Shown: positions 15,940 through 24,033 of the stretch, piece after piece
How the letters are laid out: the number at the start of each line of letters is the position of its first letter
How positions within the stretch are numbered: position 1 is the first letter of the stretch
Assembly: GCA_934086355.1 (NCBI GenBank)
Contig: CAKOID010000003.1
Span: forward strand, 1 to 34,849
Source of the DNA: an uncultured Bacilli bacterium
Lineage (GTDB): Bacteria > Bacillota_I > Bacilli_A > RF39 > UBA660
Reading direction: 5' to 3'
DNA: 34,849 nucleotides
Program-made: the position numbers and the translations under genes
Notes under the pieces: generated by a model
What the model was told of the DNA's origin: nothing
Seen by the model: the letters and a program-made list of their open reading frames with translations, nothing else
Databases searched by the model: none

Positions 15940-16359
15940 ATGAAAGGATTTATTTTAGATTATATTAATGAGAATGAGTTTAAGAAATTAGAGAGAGCGT
16001 TAAAAAAATATAATATGCTTGCTTATAAGAAATTAAACTTTGAGTATTATCCAGAATTAAGAAAAGGTAATTTTATTGGTGAATTAATTAGTAAAAATAA
16101 AGTTGATAAAACTGAAACTTATGAATTAAAATTACCAAGTGACCATATGTTTAAACAAATTCATGGTGATGTTACATTAAAATATATAGTATATAAAGAA
16201 CAAAATGTTGTTATGTTAGATACTATTACACCAACTGATATATTATTAGAAGGTCATATGGCTGAGTTAACAACATATAAAGGTGTTATGATAAGTAAAG
16301 CTAATGCTTCTAAAGATATGTTTAAAATTGATATGTTAAATATGTTACAAAATAAATAA
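15940..16359 (+). CDS. Unknown 139-aa cytoplasmic protein, possibly damage-inducible
   Basis: I do not recognise this protein. It has no signal peptide or membrane helix, is rich in Lys, Leu and Tyr, has no cysteine, and looks like an alpha/beta domain: a helical start (EFKKLERALKKYNMLAYKKL), a central beta-rich part (YELKLPSDHM, VTLKYIVYKEQNVVML) and a C-terminal helix. GGGGG gives a strong RBS 9 nt before ATG 15940. It is a single-gene unit with a consensus promoter that contains a LexA-like box, and has its own strong terminator. This suggests a small, inducible, highly expressed protein; function cannot be assigned. Confidence 0.8.
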   Translation: MKGFILDYINENEFKKLERALKKYNMLAYKKLNFEYYPELRKGNFIGELISKNKVDKTETYELKLPSDHMFKQIHGDVTLKYIVYKEQNVVMLDTITPTDILLEGHMAELTTYKGVMISKANASKDMFKIDMLNMLQNK

Positions 16360-16389
16360 TAATGGAATTAATTTCTATTATTTTTTTTC
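16358..16389 (+). terminator. Terminator of the 139-aa gene
   Basis: AATAATGGAA (16358-16367) pairs with TTCTATTATT (16373-16382), 10 bp including one G-U, with loop TTAAT, followed by TTTTTT. Confidence 0.8.
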
Positions 16390-16405
16390 TATGTAAAATA
16401 TTTTT

Positions 16406-16486
16406 AAAAAAATGAAAAAAATGTAAATTTTAAATTGACAACATATTTTTTGTTTGATATGATTTTATTATAGAAGGAAGGATGAA
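16406..16486 (+). repeat. Duplicated promoter/leader, copy 2
   Basis: Almost identical to 6406-6486 (one mismatch at 16444); identity ends within the first codons. Confidence 0.9.
16435..16463 (+). promoter_or_regulatory. Strong promoter of the second TasA-like gene
   Basis: TTGACA (16435-16440), 17 nt, TATGAT (16458-16463), identical to the promoter at 6435-6463 in both hexamers. Confidence 0.85.
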
Positions 16487-17315
16487 GAAAGAAATGAAAT
16501 CAGAAAATAATGGAAAGATAGCTGTAGCTATAGTTGCAATGTTTGTTGTAGCTTTGTCAATCGTTGGATTCACATATGCATACTTCACTGCTCAAGTTAA
16601 AGGTAATACTGCCGATAAGAGTGTAGATGTAGTTGCTGGTAAATTAGTAATTAAATATGCACAAACTAAAAAACTTGAAGCTCAAAACGTTTTACCTGGA
16701 TGGGTAAGTGATGGTAAACATTATTATGATCCATCTGCATCAAGATATGATACTGGTGAAAAAGATGAAAATGAAAATGCAATAATTGGTTTAAGTGCTA
16801 TTACAGAAGATGCTAAATTTACAAATGTTACTTTCCCTAGAACTGAAGGTTTTACTCCTGAAGCTAAAGATGGTATTACTGATCCTGTAGCATTTACTGT
16901 TGGAAATGATACTGATAATGCTGGAGACAATACTTATGTTATTCAATTAGTTGATATAGCTAACGGAATTAAAGATACAGCAAATTTTGTTTATACATTA
17001 TATGATGGTGATACAGTTGTTAATTCAGGTTCATTAAATGCTACTGGAACTCAAATTATATCTGGAGTTCAAACTTTAGCTAAAAATGCAGCTGCTAAGA
17101 CATATACAGTTAAATTTGGTTATAAAAATGTTGATAATCAAGATGCTAGTAAAACTCAAACTGTTACTGCTACAGTAAAAGTTATGCCTGTTGTTAAAAA
17201 TGCTGCTGGTACTTGGGTTGATGCAGATAGTACTCCAGTTACTGGATTAGGTACTAATGGTGAATTAACTGGTGGAAGTGCTACTGATAATTTTGCAACT
17301 TGGGCTGAAAGATAA
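16482..17315 (+). CDS. TasA/camelysin-like exported protein, second paralogue
   Basis: The 277-residue protein has the same SipW-type signal peptide (hydrophobic core ending FTYAYF) as the protein at 6493, then a Thr/Ala/Asp-rich mature domain with beta-strand periodicity, including a NVLPGW segment matching KVLPG of its paralogue. It has no Cys. Fibre or matrix formation, as for TasA, is plausible. Start ATG 16482 abuts the RBS GAAGGAAGG; ATG 16494 would give better spacing and aligns with the start of the paralogue, so the true protein may be four residues shorter. It has its own terminator. Confidence 0.8.
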   Translation: MKKEMKSENNGKIAVAIVAMFVVALSIVGFTYAYFTAQVKGNTADKSVDVVAGKLVIKYAQTKKLEAQNVLPGWVSDGKHYYDPSASRYDTGEKDENENAIIGLSAITEDAKFTNVTFPRTEGFTPEAKDGITDPVAFTVGNDTDNAGDNTYVIQLVDIANGIKDTANFVYTLYDGDTVVNSGSLNATGTQIISGVQTLAKNAAAKTYTVKFGYKNVDNQDASKTQTVTATVKVMPVVKNAAGTWVDADSTPVTGLGTNGELTGGSATDNFATWAER

Positions 17316-17321
17316 TAAATT

Positions 17322-17347
17322 AGAGTTTTAATTAAACTCTTTTTTTG
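17322..17347 (+). terminator. Terminator of the second TasA-like gene
   Basis: AGAGTTT and AAACTCT form a 7-bp stem followed by six or more Ts. Confidence 0.8.
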
Positions 17348-17356
17348 TAAAAAAAT

Positions 17357-17394
17357 GACAATTTTCGACTTTATGTTTAAATTGTCTTTTTTTT
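17357..17394 (+). terminator. Second terminator-like hairpin before ftsE
   Basis: GACAATTT (17357-17364) pairs with AAATTGTC (17379-17386), followed by eight Ts. It overlaps the predicted ftsE -35, so it may back up the preceding terminator or act on ftsE expression. Confidence 0.6.
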
Positions 17395-17404
17395 GTGATA
17401 TACT
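17376..17404 (+). promoter_or_regulatory. ftsE promoter (extended -10)
   Basis: TTTAAA (17376-17381), 17 nt, TATACT (17399-17404), with TGA directly before the -10 as an extended element. Confidence 0.5.
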
Positions 17405-17428
17405 TTTTATAGTAAGGTGGAGTAGTTA

Positions 17429-18136
17429 ATGGAATTTATTAAAATAAAAAATTGTTATAAAGTATATAAAAATGGTGTTACTGCTCTTGCTGATGGAAAT
17501 TTAAGTATTGAAAGAGGAGAATTTGTCTTTCTAATCGGTCCAACGGCAAGTGGAAAAAGTAGCTTATTAAAATTACTATATAGAGAAGAAAAACCTAATA
17601 AAGGAGAAGTTTATGTAGGTGGTGTTAATGTTGCTAAATTACGTAATAGTAAGGTTTATAAACTTAGAAGAAAAATAGGAATAGTTTTTCAAGACTTTAA
17701 ATTATTACCAAAATTAACTGTATATGAAAATGTTGCTTATCCTTTAGAAAGTTATGGTATGGCTGGTGATGAAATAAAGAAACTTGTATTAAAAGCACTA
17801 GATAGAGTAGGACTAAAAGATAAATATAGAAGTTATCCACATGAGTTATCTGGTGGAGAACAACAAAGAGTTTGTATAGCAAGAGCTATAGTTAATGAAC
17901 CTAAACTTATCATATGTGATGAACCTACAGGAAATTTAGATCCTGATACATCAAAAGAAATTATGGATGTAATTACAAATATAAATAAAGAATTAGAAAC
18001 TACTGTAGTAATGGCTACACATGATAAAGATATAGTTAATAGATTAAAAAAACGTGTTATTACTATAAAAAATGGTGTTATAGTAAGTGATAAAAAGAAA
18101 GGAAAATACGATGATGAAGCTGATAAGAATATTTAA
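17429..18136 (+). CDS. ftsE: Cell division ABC transporter ATPase FtsE
   Basis: FtsE is the ATPase of the FtsEX complex, which transmits a conformational signal to periplasmic or extracellular wall hydrolases during division. The 235-residue protein has Walker A GPTASGKS (about 37-44), the signature LSGGEQQR, Walker B LIICDEPTGNLDP, and the switch His in ATHDK. Length and gene order with ftsX confirm the identity over other LolD/MacB-type ATPases. RBS GGTGGAG. It overlaps ftsX by 26 nt. Confidence 0.95.
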   Translation: MEFIKIKNCYKVYKNGVTALADGNLSIERGEFVFLIGPTASGKSSLLKLLYREEKPNKGEVYVGGVNVAKLRNSKVYKLRRKIGIVFQDFKLLPKLTVYENVAYPLESYGMAGDEIKKLVLKALDRVGLKDKYRSYPHELSGGEQQRVCIARAIVNEPKLIICDEPTGNLDPDTSKEIMDVITNINKELETTVVMATHDKDIVNRLKKRVITIKNGVIVSDKKKGKYDDEADKNI

Positions 18137-19013
18137 TAGAAGTATAAGAGATTCTTTTAAAAGTATATTTCGTAATTTAAGTCTTTCTGTTGCTAGTATT
18201 TCATGTACTGTAATAACATTAATATTAGTTGCATTAGCAATACTTGCTACAGAGAACGTAACTGATATGACTGATAAAATAGAAAAAGATTTAACTATGA
18301 TAGTATTTGTTGATAATAAAGCAAGTGAAGAAGAAATAAATAATGTAAAGAGTGAACTTAATAATATAGATAATATAGATAGTATAACTTTTAGAAGTAA
18401 AGATGAAATAAAAAATAATATGAGTAGTGAAAATGAAACATTTAAGAAAATAATGGATAGTTGGGGAGAAGATGAAAATCCTTTACAAAGTACTTATATA
18501 TTAAAAGTTAAAAATATAAATAAAATAAAAGAAACTGCTAGTACTATTAAAAATATTGATAAAGTTACTTTAGTTAAATATGGTGAAACTATGGTAGATA
18601 GAATGGTTAGTGTATTTGATGTTATTAAGAAAGGTTGTTGGGTAATTGTTATTGCTTTAGTAGTAGTTACTATATTCTTAATTACTAATACTATTAAGAT
18701 TACTATATTTAGTAGAAGAAATGAAATAAATATTATGAGATTAGTTGGTACTAGTAATGCAGTTATTAAATTACCTTTTATATTTGAAGGGTTATTACTT
18801 GGTATTTTTGGTAGTTTGATTCCTGTAATACTTACTATATTTGGTTATACTTATTTTTATGAATCTATGGGTGGTGTTATTTTATCTAATTTAGTTGAGT
18901 TAACTAAACCTAATTTAATTATTTATAATACTTCTTTAGCACTTTTAATTATTGGTGGAGCAGTTGGTATGTTTGCTAGTGCTAGAGCGGTTAGAAAGTA
19001 TTTAAAAATATGA
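18111..19013 (+). CDS. ftsX: Cell division protein FtsX
   Basis: FtsX is the membrane partner of FtsE. The 300-residue protein shows a cytoplasmic N-terminus, a first helix at about 25-45 (SVASISCTVITLILVALAIL), an extracellular loop of about 110 residues that in relatives binds the hydrolase, then three more helices (about 178-200, 220-245, 270-290) in FtsX order. I choose ATG 18111, preceded by AAAGGA; an upstream ATG at 18087 is in-frame but has no good RBS. The stop overlaps the start of the M23 peptidase gene (ATGA). Confidence 0.94.
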   Translation: MMKLIRIFNRSIRDSFKSIFRNLSLSVASISCTVITLILVALAILATENVTDMTDKIEKDLTMIVFVDNKASEEEINNVKSELNNIDNIDSITFRSKDEIKNNMSSENETFKKIMDSWGEDENPLQSTYILKVKNINKIKETASTIKNIDKVTLVKYGETMVDRMVSVFDVIKKGCWVIVIALVVVTIFLITNTIKITIFSRRNEINIMRLVGTSNAVIKLPFIFEGLLLGIFGSLIPVILTIFGYTYFYESMGGVILSNLVELTKPNLIIYNTSLALLIIGGAVGMFASARAVRKYLKI

Positions 19014-20215
19014 AAAAGTTAAGTAAAGTTTTATTGGTATTTTGTATATTATTTTTAGGAATATATACTTTTATAAGTCCTAGTGCTAAATCTAATGCTA
19101 AAACTTTAGGTGAATTAAAAAATGAACTTGCTAGTTTAAAGAGTAAGAAAGCACAAAAAGATAATGAAAAGCAAATGACTCAAGGTCAGATTGCTAGTAG
19201 TAATCAATCTATACAAAATGCTAGAAATGAAATAAGTGTTAATCAAGGTAAAGTTGAACAGGCTAAAGAAGATATAGTTATTTTAAATAAAGATATAGAT
19301 GATACTAGAGAAAGTATTAAGAAAACTATGTCTACATATCAATTAACTGATGGTTCAAATGTTTATTTAGAGTATGTATTTGATGCTAAAAGTTATGAAG
19401 ATTTGGTTTATAGGTATGCTATTGTTGAACAAATTATAGATTATAATAATGAACAAATTGATAAATATAATGATTTGATAGAAAAAAATGAACAATTACA
19501 AGTTGATTTGGCTAATAGGGAAGTAGAATTAAATAAACAAATTGATGAACTTGGAAATAAGATTGAATCATTAGGAGATAAACTTGAACAAATTAGTGAA
19601 GATACTATGGATGTTCAGGATGAAATTAATTCTACACAAGAGTTAATTAATTATTATAAAAACTTAGGTTGTAAAGATGATCAAGATTTAAATGAATGTG
19701 TTTCCATTAAAGGTGATACAGGTTATATGAGACCTCTTAATCGTGGAGTTATTACAAGCTATTATGGTTATAGAACTAATCCATTATCTGGCTCTGGAAC
19801 TAAATTCCATAGTGGAATTGATATTGGTGGTAATAGTGAAGGTACTAATGTTTACGCTACTGCAAATGGTATGGTAGGTAAAATTATTAGAAAGGCTTCT
19901 TGTGGAGGTAACCAAGTTTATGTATTCCATACTATTAATGGAAAACAAGTTACATCTATGTATATGCACCTTTTAACTATTAATGTTAGTTTAGGAGATC
20001 AAGTTACAAGTAGTACTGTAGTTGGAACCGTAGGTGGTGGCAAGGGAACTTTTGGATGGGAAAGATGTTCTACTGGAGCACATTTACATTTCACTCTAGC
20101 TAATGGATGGTATGGTAAAACATATTTAACATATGGTACTTTCTTAGCTAATACATATGATCCTCAAAAAACTTTAGGATTACCAAATAAAGGTATATGC
20201 TGGTCTGGAAGATAA
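19010..20215 (+). CDS. Secreted coiled-coil M23 (LytM) endopeptidase, FtsEX partner
   Basis: The 401-residue protein has a signal peptide (basic MKKLSK, core LLVFCILFLGIYTFI), a long coiled coil (about 35-225, rich in Lys/Glu/Gln), and a C-terminal M23 domain (about 240-395). All zinc ligands appear intact: FHSGIDIGG (HxxxD) and HLHF (HxH), with an additional YMHL. It should cleave peptide bonds in peptidoglycan. Its ATGA overlap with ftsX strongly implies that FtsEX controls it, as FtsEX does with EnvC, CwlO and PcsB. Unlike EnvC, whose LytM domain is degenerate, this one looks catalytic. Confidence 0.92.
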   Translation: MKKLSKVLLVFCILFLGIYTFISPSAKSNAKTLGELKNELASLKSKKAQKDNEKQMTQGQIASSNQSIQNARNEISVNQGKVEQAKEDIVILNKDIDDTRESIKKTMSTYQLTDGSNVYLEYVFDAKSYEDLVYRYAIVEQIIDYNNEQIDKYNDLIEKNEQLQVDLANREVELNKQIDELGNKIESLGDKLEQISEDTMDVQDEINSTQELINYYKNLGCKDDQDLNECVSIKGDTGYMRPLNRGVITSYYGYRTNPLSGSGTKFHSGIDIGGNSEGTNVYATANGMVGKIIRKASCGGNQVYVFHTINGKQVTSMYMHLLTINVSLGDQVTSSTVVGTVGGGKGTFGWERCSTGAHLHFTLANGWYGKTYLTYGTFLANTYDPQKTLGLPNKGICWSGR

Positions 20216-20245
20216 AAAAATCGAGCTTTAATGCTCGTTTTTATA
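20214..20245. terminator. Bidirectional terminator between the M23 gene and def
   Basis: CGAGC (20222-20226) pairs with GCTCG (20233-20237). TTTTT follows on the plus strand and a run of seven Ts on the minus strand. Confidence 0.75.
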
Positions 20246-20792
20246 TTTCTCTCATATGTTCCATGTTTTTATAGGGATTTTTAGGGTCTATTTTATCAAC
20301 GAATAGAATTCCATTTAAATGATCAATTTCGTGTTGAAATGCTACTGCAATATCTTCTCTTACACGTATTTGAAATTTGTTTCCATCGACGTCATATGCT
20401 TCAACTCTTAATCTTGCATGTCTTGGAACAATTCCTTCTACTGGTCTATTGACACTTAAACATCCTTCTCCTTCGCCAACATATATCATTTCTTCGCTTT
20501 TAGATATTATTTTTGGATTAATTAAAACGTATCTTTTAAATTTTCCATTATCTAATTCTTCAGAAATAACAAATATTCTTTTTAATATACCTATTTGTAC
20601 AAAAGACAAACCCATTCCTGCTCTTAAATCATATTTTTCTATATATTCATCCATTTGACTCATTTCTAGATAAGTTAATGAATCATCGATTAGTTTTTTT
20701 AATTTTTCATCTAATGGAAAAGTTACTTCTTTACTAACTTGTCTTAATATTTTATTTGATTCATCTAATATTTTTATGTTTGGTAATCTCAT
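20241..20792 (-). CDS. def: Peptide deformylase
   Basis: The enzyme removes the N-formyl group from new proteins using a metal ion. The 183-residue protein is the longer Gram-positive (type 2) form. Motif 1 reads GMGLSFVQIG where most have GxGLAAxQ, motif 2 is EGCLSV with the metal-binding Cys, motif 3 is FQHEIDHLNG with the two His ligands and catalytic Glu. The Gln of motif 1 is preserved, so activity is expected. RBS GAGGTG on the minus strand. Promoter at 20814-20842. No fmt gene is adjacent. Confidence 0.93.
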   Translation of the reverse strand: MRLPNIKILDESNKILRQVSKEVTFPLDEKLKKLIDDSLTYLEMSQMDEYIEKYDLRAGMGLSFVQIGILKRIFVISEELDNGKFKRYVLINPKIISKSEEMIYVGEGEGCLSVNRPVEGIVPRHARLRVEAYDVDGNKFQIRVREDIAVAFQHEIDHLNGILFVDKIDPKNPYKNMEHMREI

Positions 20793-20813
20793 ATTTACAC
20801 CTCTTCGTGTGAT

Positions 20814-20842
20814 ATTTTATCAAAAAAATGTATTTTTTGCAA
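20814..20842 (-). promoter_or_regulatory. def promoter
   Basis: On the minus strand TTGCAA (20842-20837), 17 nt, TAAAAT (20819-20814). It is back to back with a plus-strand promoter at 20843. Confidence 0.6.
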
Positions 20843-20871
20843 TTGTAAAAAATTTGATTTTATTTTATAAT
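20843..20871 (+). promoter_or_regulatory. Promoter of the 49-aa membrane protein
   Basis: TTGTAA (20843-20848), 17 nt, TATAAT (20866-20871). Confidence 0.65.
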
Positions 20872-20887
20872 ATTTTTAGGTGATAAT

Positions 20888-21037
20888 ATGAAACGTACTT
20901 TAGTTAGTAAAATATTAAAAGTATTGTTAATATGTGTATTTACAATTGAGATAGGAATTACAGTAGGTTATGTAATATTATTAAATATTGATTTTAATAA
21001 ATATAGTGAAAATATTAGTATAAATATTAATAAATAA
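20888..21037 (+). CDS. 49-aa single-helix membrane protein
   Basis: ATG 20888 to TAA 21037 encodes 49 residues: basic MKRTLVSKILK, a hydrophobic helix at about 11-33, and a polar tail rich in Asn, Ser and Ile (NIDFNKYSENISININK). AGGTGA lies 6 nt upstream and a good sigma-A promoter precedes it, so it is likely expressed. I recognise no family. The next gene, a membrane thioredoxin-like protein, has its own promoter beginning right at this stop codon, so they may be separate units. Confidence 0.6.
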   Translation: MKRTLVSKILKVLLICVFTIEIGITVGYVILLNIDFNKYSENISININK

Positions 21038-21066
21038 TTGAAATTAGTTTATTTGATTGATATAAT
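21038..21066 (+). promoter_or_regulatory. Promoter of the thioredoxin-like gene
   Basis: TTGAAA (21038-21043), 17 nt, TATAAT (21061-21066). Confidence 0.7.
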
Positions 21067-21089
21067 TTTGTTTAGTTAGGAAGAAGTTT

Positions 21090-21779
21090 ATGAAAAAAAG
21101 AATAATAATTATTGTAAGTGTTATATTAATTGTTTTAGTTATGGTGGCTGTTTTATTTTCTATGAAAAAAGAAGAGGTTACTGTTACTTATACAGATGAT
21201 GAAATAAAGTTTAAAGAAGAATATGAAAAAGTAAATGGTATGGAATTATCAAGTGATTATTTTTTAAAGAATATTACTATACCTAGTGATAATAATGTTG
21301 TTTATTTAAATGATAATAATATTATAGAAAAGTTGACTGATGGTACTAATGTTATATATTTTGGATGGGCTGATTGTAATTGGTGTAGGACAGCTTTACC
21401 AGTTTTATTAGATACTTTAAAAGAAAATAATATTGAAACATTATATTATTATGATTTTAAGAGTTTAAGAACTGCTTATGAAAATGGTGATGAAGAAAAA
21501 TCTAAAATTTATGAAAATATAATTAGTATTATTGGAAATGACATTAATACATATTTTGATGAAGATAGTGCTAGAAAAGATATGAAGAAGATGTTAGCTC
21601 CAACTGTTGTGTTTATAAAAAATGGGGCTTATATAGGATTACATTTTAAAACTGTAGATTCACAAGTAAATTCTACAGATGAATTAACAAAAGAACAAGT
21701 ATTAGAATTAAAACATTCTTATCAATCTTTGATTGATCAAATTAATGCTAGTGTTTGTACTACTGATGAAGGATGTTAA
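21090..21779 (+). CDS. Membrane-anchored thioredoxin-like protein
   Basis: The 229-residue protein has an N-terminal membrane anchor (about 4-23) and an extracytoplasmic thioredoxin-like domain with active-site C96-N-W-C99 in GWADCNWCRTALPVL and the cis-Pro region LAPTVVF. The C-terminus has two further Cys (VCTTDEGC). The anchor has no lipobox Cys, so it is probably an uncleaved membrane protein. It may form, reduce or isomerise disulfides in surface proteins; candidates with Cys pairs in this window are the pilin-like and TasA-like proteins. Redox direction cannot be told from sequence. RBS AGGAAG. Confidence 0.85.
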   Translation: MKKRIIIIVSVILIVLVMVAVLFSMKKEEVTVTYTDDEIKFKEEYEKVNGMELSSDYFLKNITIPSDNNVVYLNDNNIIEKLTDGTNVIYFGWADCNWCRTALPVLLDTLKENNIETLYYYDFKSLRTAYENGDEEKSKIYENIISIIGNDINTYFDEDSARKDMKKMLAPTVVFIKNGAYIGLHFKTVDSQVNSTDELTKEQVLELKHSYQSLIDQINASVCTTDEGC

Positions 21780-21790
21780 TCCTTCTTTTA
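21768..21790 (+). terminator. Terminator at the end of the thioredoxin-like gene
   Basis: GAAGGA and TCCTTC form a 6-bp stem that includes the stop codon in its loop, followed by TTTT. The next gene starts 20 nt later, so it is probably leaky. Confidence 0.5.
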
Positions 21791-21810
21791 TAATTTTTGG
21801 GAGGTATACT

Positions 21811-22218
21811 ATGGATAATAAAGTTTTATATTTAAAATATTTATTTATTTTAATTTCTAATATATTAGTATATATATTATGTAATTTTTATTTTGATACT
21901 TATAAATATATTGTTATGATACTTATAACAGTAGTTGTAGATATGTTTATATGTTATTATAAAAAAAAGAGTGATTTTAAGTTTTATTTAGATATTATAT
22001 GTAATTTTATAGTTGGATTATTTTTATTAATTTTTATAAAAAATCAATATGATTATATTGGTGCATTATTTTCTTTGTTTTTAGCTAATAATGTTGTTTT
22101 TATGAGAAGTAGAATTAGTGATAAGTTTTTAAAAAAGTTATTGCAATATTTTTTAATATTTTTGTATACTGTAGTTTGTATTTTTATAAATGTATTTATA
22201 TTTGTTAAAATTCATTAA
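21811..22218 (+). CDS. Small polytopic membrane protein of unknown function
   Basis: The 135-residue protein has four likely membrane helices (about 9-28, 34-52, 63-82, 87-102 or 108-130) connected by short, basic loops (YKKKSDFK, MRSRISDKFLKK). It is rich in Phe, Ile, Tyr and Leu, with Cys only within helices. No catalytic motif is seen. GGGAGG gives a strong RBS before ATG 21811; in-frame codons upstream lie inside the previous gene's tail. Its neighbours are a membrane thioredoxin and ffh. Function unknown. Confidence 0.75.
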   Translation: MDNKVLYLKYLFILISNILVYILCNFYFDTYKYIVMILITVVVDMFICYYKKKSDFKFYLDIICNFIVGLFLLIFIKNQYDYIGALFSLFLANNVVFMRSRISDKFLKKLLQYFLIFLYTVVCIFINVFIFVKIH

Positions 22219-22272
22219 TAATACTATGAATTATATGTTATTTTTGATATTATAGAGGTTAAGGTGATATAA

Positions 22273-23580
22273 ATGTTTGAATATATGGGAGATAGAATTA
22301 GCAATGCAATAAAAAATATTAGAGGTATGGGTAAGATTACTGAAGATAATATTGGCGATGCTATTAGAGAAATTAGAATGGCTTTGTTAGAAGCTGATGT
22401 AAACTATGAGGTTGTTAAAGAATTTGTTAGAAATGTTAAAGAGAAAGCTATAGGGATGGAAGTTAGTAAAAGCTTAAAACCTGATGAAGTTTTTATTAAA
22501 TTAGTTAAAGATGAATTAGTTACTTTATTGGGTACTGATTATGTTCCTTTAGAAACGACTAAGAAACCGACAATTGTTATGATGGTTGGATTACAAGGTA
22601 GTGGTAAAACTACTACTGTAGGTAAGTTATCTAATATGTTAAGAAAGAAATATAAAAAGAATCCATTATTAGTAGCTTGTGATGTTTATAGACCTGCGGC
22701 AATTGATCAGTTAGAAACAATTGGTAAAGGACTTAATATAAAAGTATTTAGTGAAGGTAATATTAATCCTTTAGATATTGTAAAAGATGCTTTAGAATAT
22801 GCTAAAGAAAATAATCATGATTATATTATTATAGATACAGCTGGAAGATTACATATTGATGAAAAATTAATGGATGAATTAGTAGAGATAAATGAATTTG
22901 CTAAGCCTGATGAAGTATTATTAGTAATTGATGCTATGATGGGACAAGATGCCATTAACGTTATTAAAGGTTTTAATGATAAATTACCGTTAACTGGGGC
23001 AATATTGACTAAAATGGATGGTAATACTAAAGGTGGAGTTGCGTTGTCTGTAAGACATTTGACTAATATTCCAATTAAATTTTTAGGTACTAGCGAAAAA
23101 ATGGATGGATTAAGTGAATTTTATCCAGAAAGAATGGCTGAAAGAATATTAGATATGGGTGATATTTTATCTATAGCAGAAAAAGTTAATGATGTTATAG
23201 ATGAAGAAGAAGCAAAAGATTTAGCAAAAAAAATAGGTAAAGGCAAATATGATTTAGAAGATTTTTTAACTAATTTAAAACAAATAAAAAAATTAGGACC
23301 ACTTGAGAATATGTTAAAACTTATTCCTGGTGCAAGAAAAATGGGATTAAATAATATTAATATTAATCCAAAAGATTTTGCTCACATTGAGGCTATAATA
23401 TTATCTATGACTCCTTATGAAAGAAGACATCCTGAAGTTTTAAAAAATTCAAGAAAATTAAGAATAAGTAAGGGTAGTGGAAGAAGTGTTGAAGAAATTA
23501 ATAGACTTTTAAAACAATTTGAACAAATGAAAGTTATGATGAAACAAATGAATAGTGGAAATTTTAAAATGCCATTTTAA
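22273..23580 (+). CDS. ffh: Signal recognition particle protein Ffh
   Basis: Ffh binds signal sequences and SRP RNA to target membrane and secreted proteins. The 435-residue protein has an N domain (about 1-95), the G domain with GLQGSGKTTT (about 106-115), DTAGRLHIDEKLMDEL and TKMDG, and a C-terminal Met-rich M domain (EQMKVMMKQMNSG). In most Firmicutes ffh follows ylxM; here ylxM and ftsY lie 7 kb downstream in another unit. RBS AAGGTGA. It ends at a bidirectional terminator. Confidence 0.97.
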   Translation: MFEYMGDRISNAIKNIRGMGKITEDNIGDAIREIRMALLEADVNYEVVKEFVRNVKEKAIGMEVSKSLKPDEVFIKLVKDELVTLLGTDYVPLETTKKPTIVMMVGLQGSGKTTTVGKLSNMLRKKYKKNPLLVACDVYRPAAIDQLETIGKGLNIKVFSEGNINPLDIVKDALEYAKENNHDYIIIDTAGRLHIDEKLMDELVEINEFAKPDEVLLVIDAMMGQDAINVIKGFNDKLPLTGAILTKMDGNTKGGVALSVRHLTNIPIKFLGTSEKMDGLSEFYPERMAERILDMGDILSIAEKVNDVIDEEEAKDLAKKIGKGKYDLEDFLTNLKQIKKLGPLENMLKLIPGARKMGLNNININPKDFAHIEAIILSMTPYERRHPEVLKNSRKLRISKGSGRSVEEINRLLKQFEQMKVMMKQMNSGNFKMPF

Positions 23581-23603
23581 AAAGGAGATTAGTTCTCCTT
23601 TTT
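23579..23603. terminator. Bidirectional terminator after ffh
   Basis: AAAAAGGAGA (23579-23588) pairs perfectly with TCTCCTTTTT (23594-23603). The stop codon of the convergent minus-strand gene lies in the loop. Confidence 0.85.
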
Positions 23604-23960
23604 AAGTATTTTTATGTGGCTTCTGTATATGAATAATTCTGTTATTTTTTTTAAATTATAATATTCTTGTAGTTCTCTATTTATATGGATTGTAGATTTT
23701 GATGTTACATCCTCAAAGGTGCTCATTTTTGAAAAGAAATATCTCTCTAATTTTTTATAACTTACTAAATCATATTTTTCTTTTAAATAATTTATAATAA
23801 ATTTTTTAAGATTGTCATATTCTTCTTCATTATATATTCTTAATTCATCATTTAACTTTAGAAGATATAATGTGTTTTGGTATGTTGGCTTTAGAGATTC
23901 TGGTATTTTTAAATTGTTATTATTGAGAGTTGTTTTTATTATTTTATATTCATCTCTCAT
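23589..23960 (-). CDS. Hypothetical 123-aa soluble protein
   Basis: I do not recognise this protein. It is a charged, mostly helical, Lys/Glu/Tyr-rich sequence (NEEEYDNLKKFIINYLKEKY, ELQEYYNLKKITELFIY) with no membrane helix, Cys or known motif. The RBS GAGGTGA on the minus strand suits ATG 23960, and a TATAAT (23990-23985) further upstream could be its -10, although no good -35 is seen. It is convergent with ffh and divergent from the structured RNA at 24069. Confidence 0.7.
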   Translation of the reverse strand: MRDEYKIIKTTLNNNNLKIPESLKPTYQNTLYLLKLNDELRIYNEEEYDNLKKFIINYLKEKYDLVSYKKLERYFFSKMSTFEDVTSKSTIHINRELQEYYNLKKITELFIYRSHIKILKKEN

Positions 23961-24033
23961 GTGTTTTCACCTCTTTTTGTATGAATTATAATATCATAAA
24001 TTTAGTAAAAAAACAAAATTTTAAAAAAGTGGG

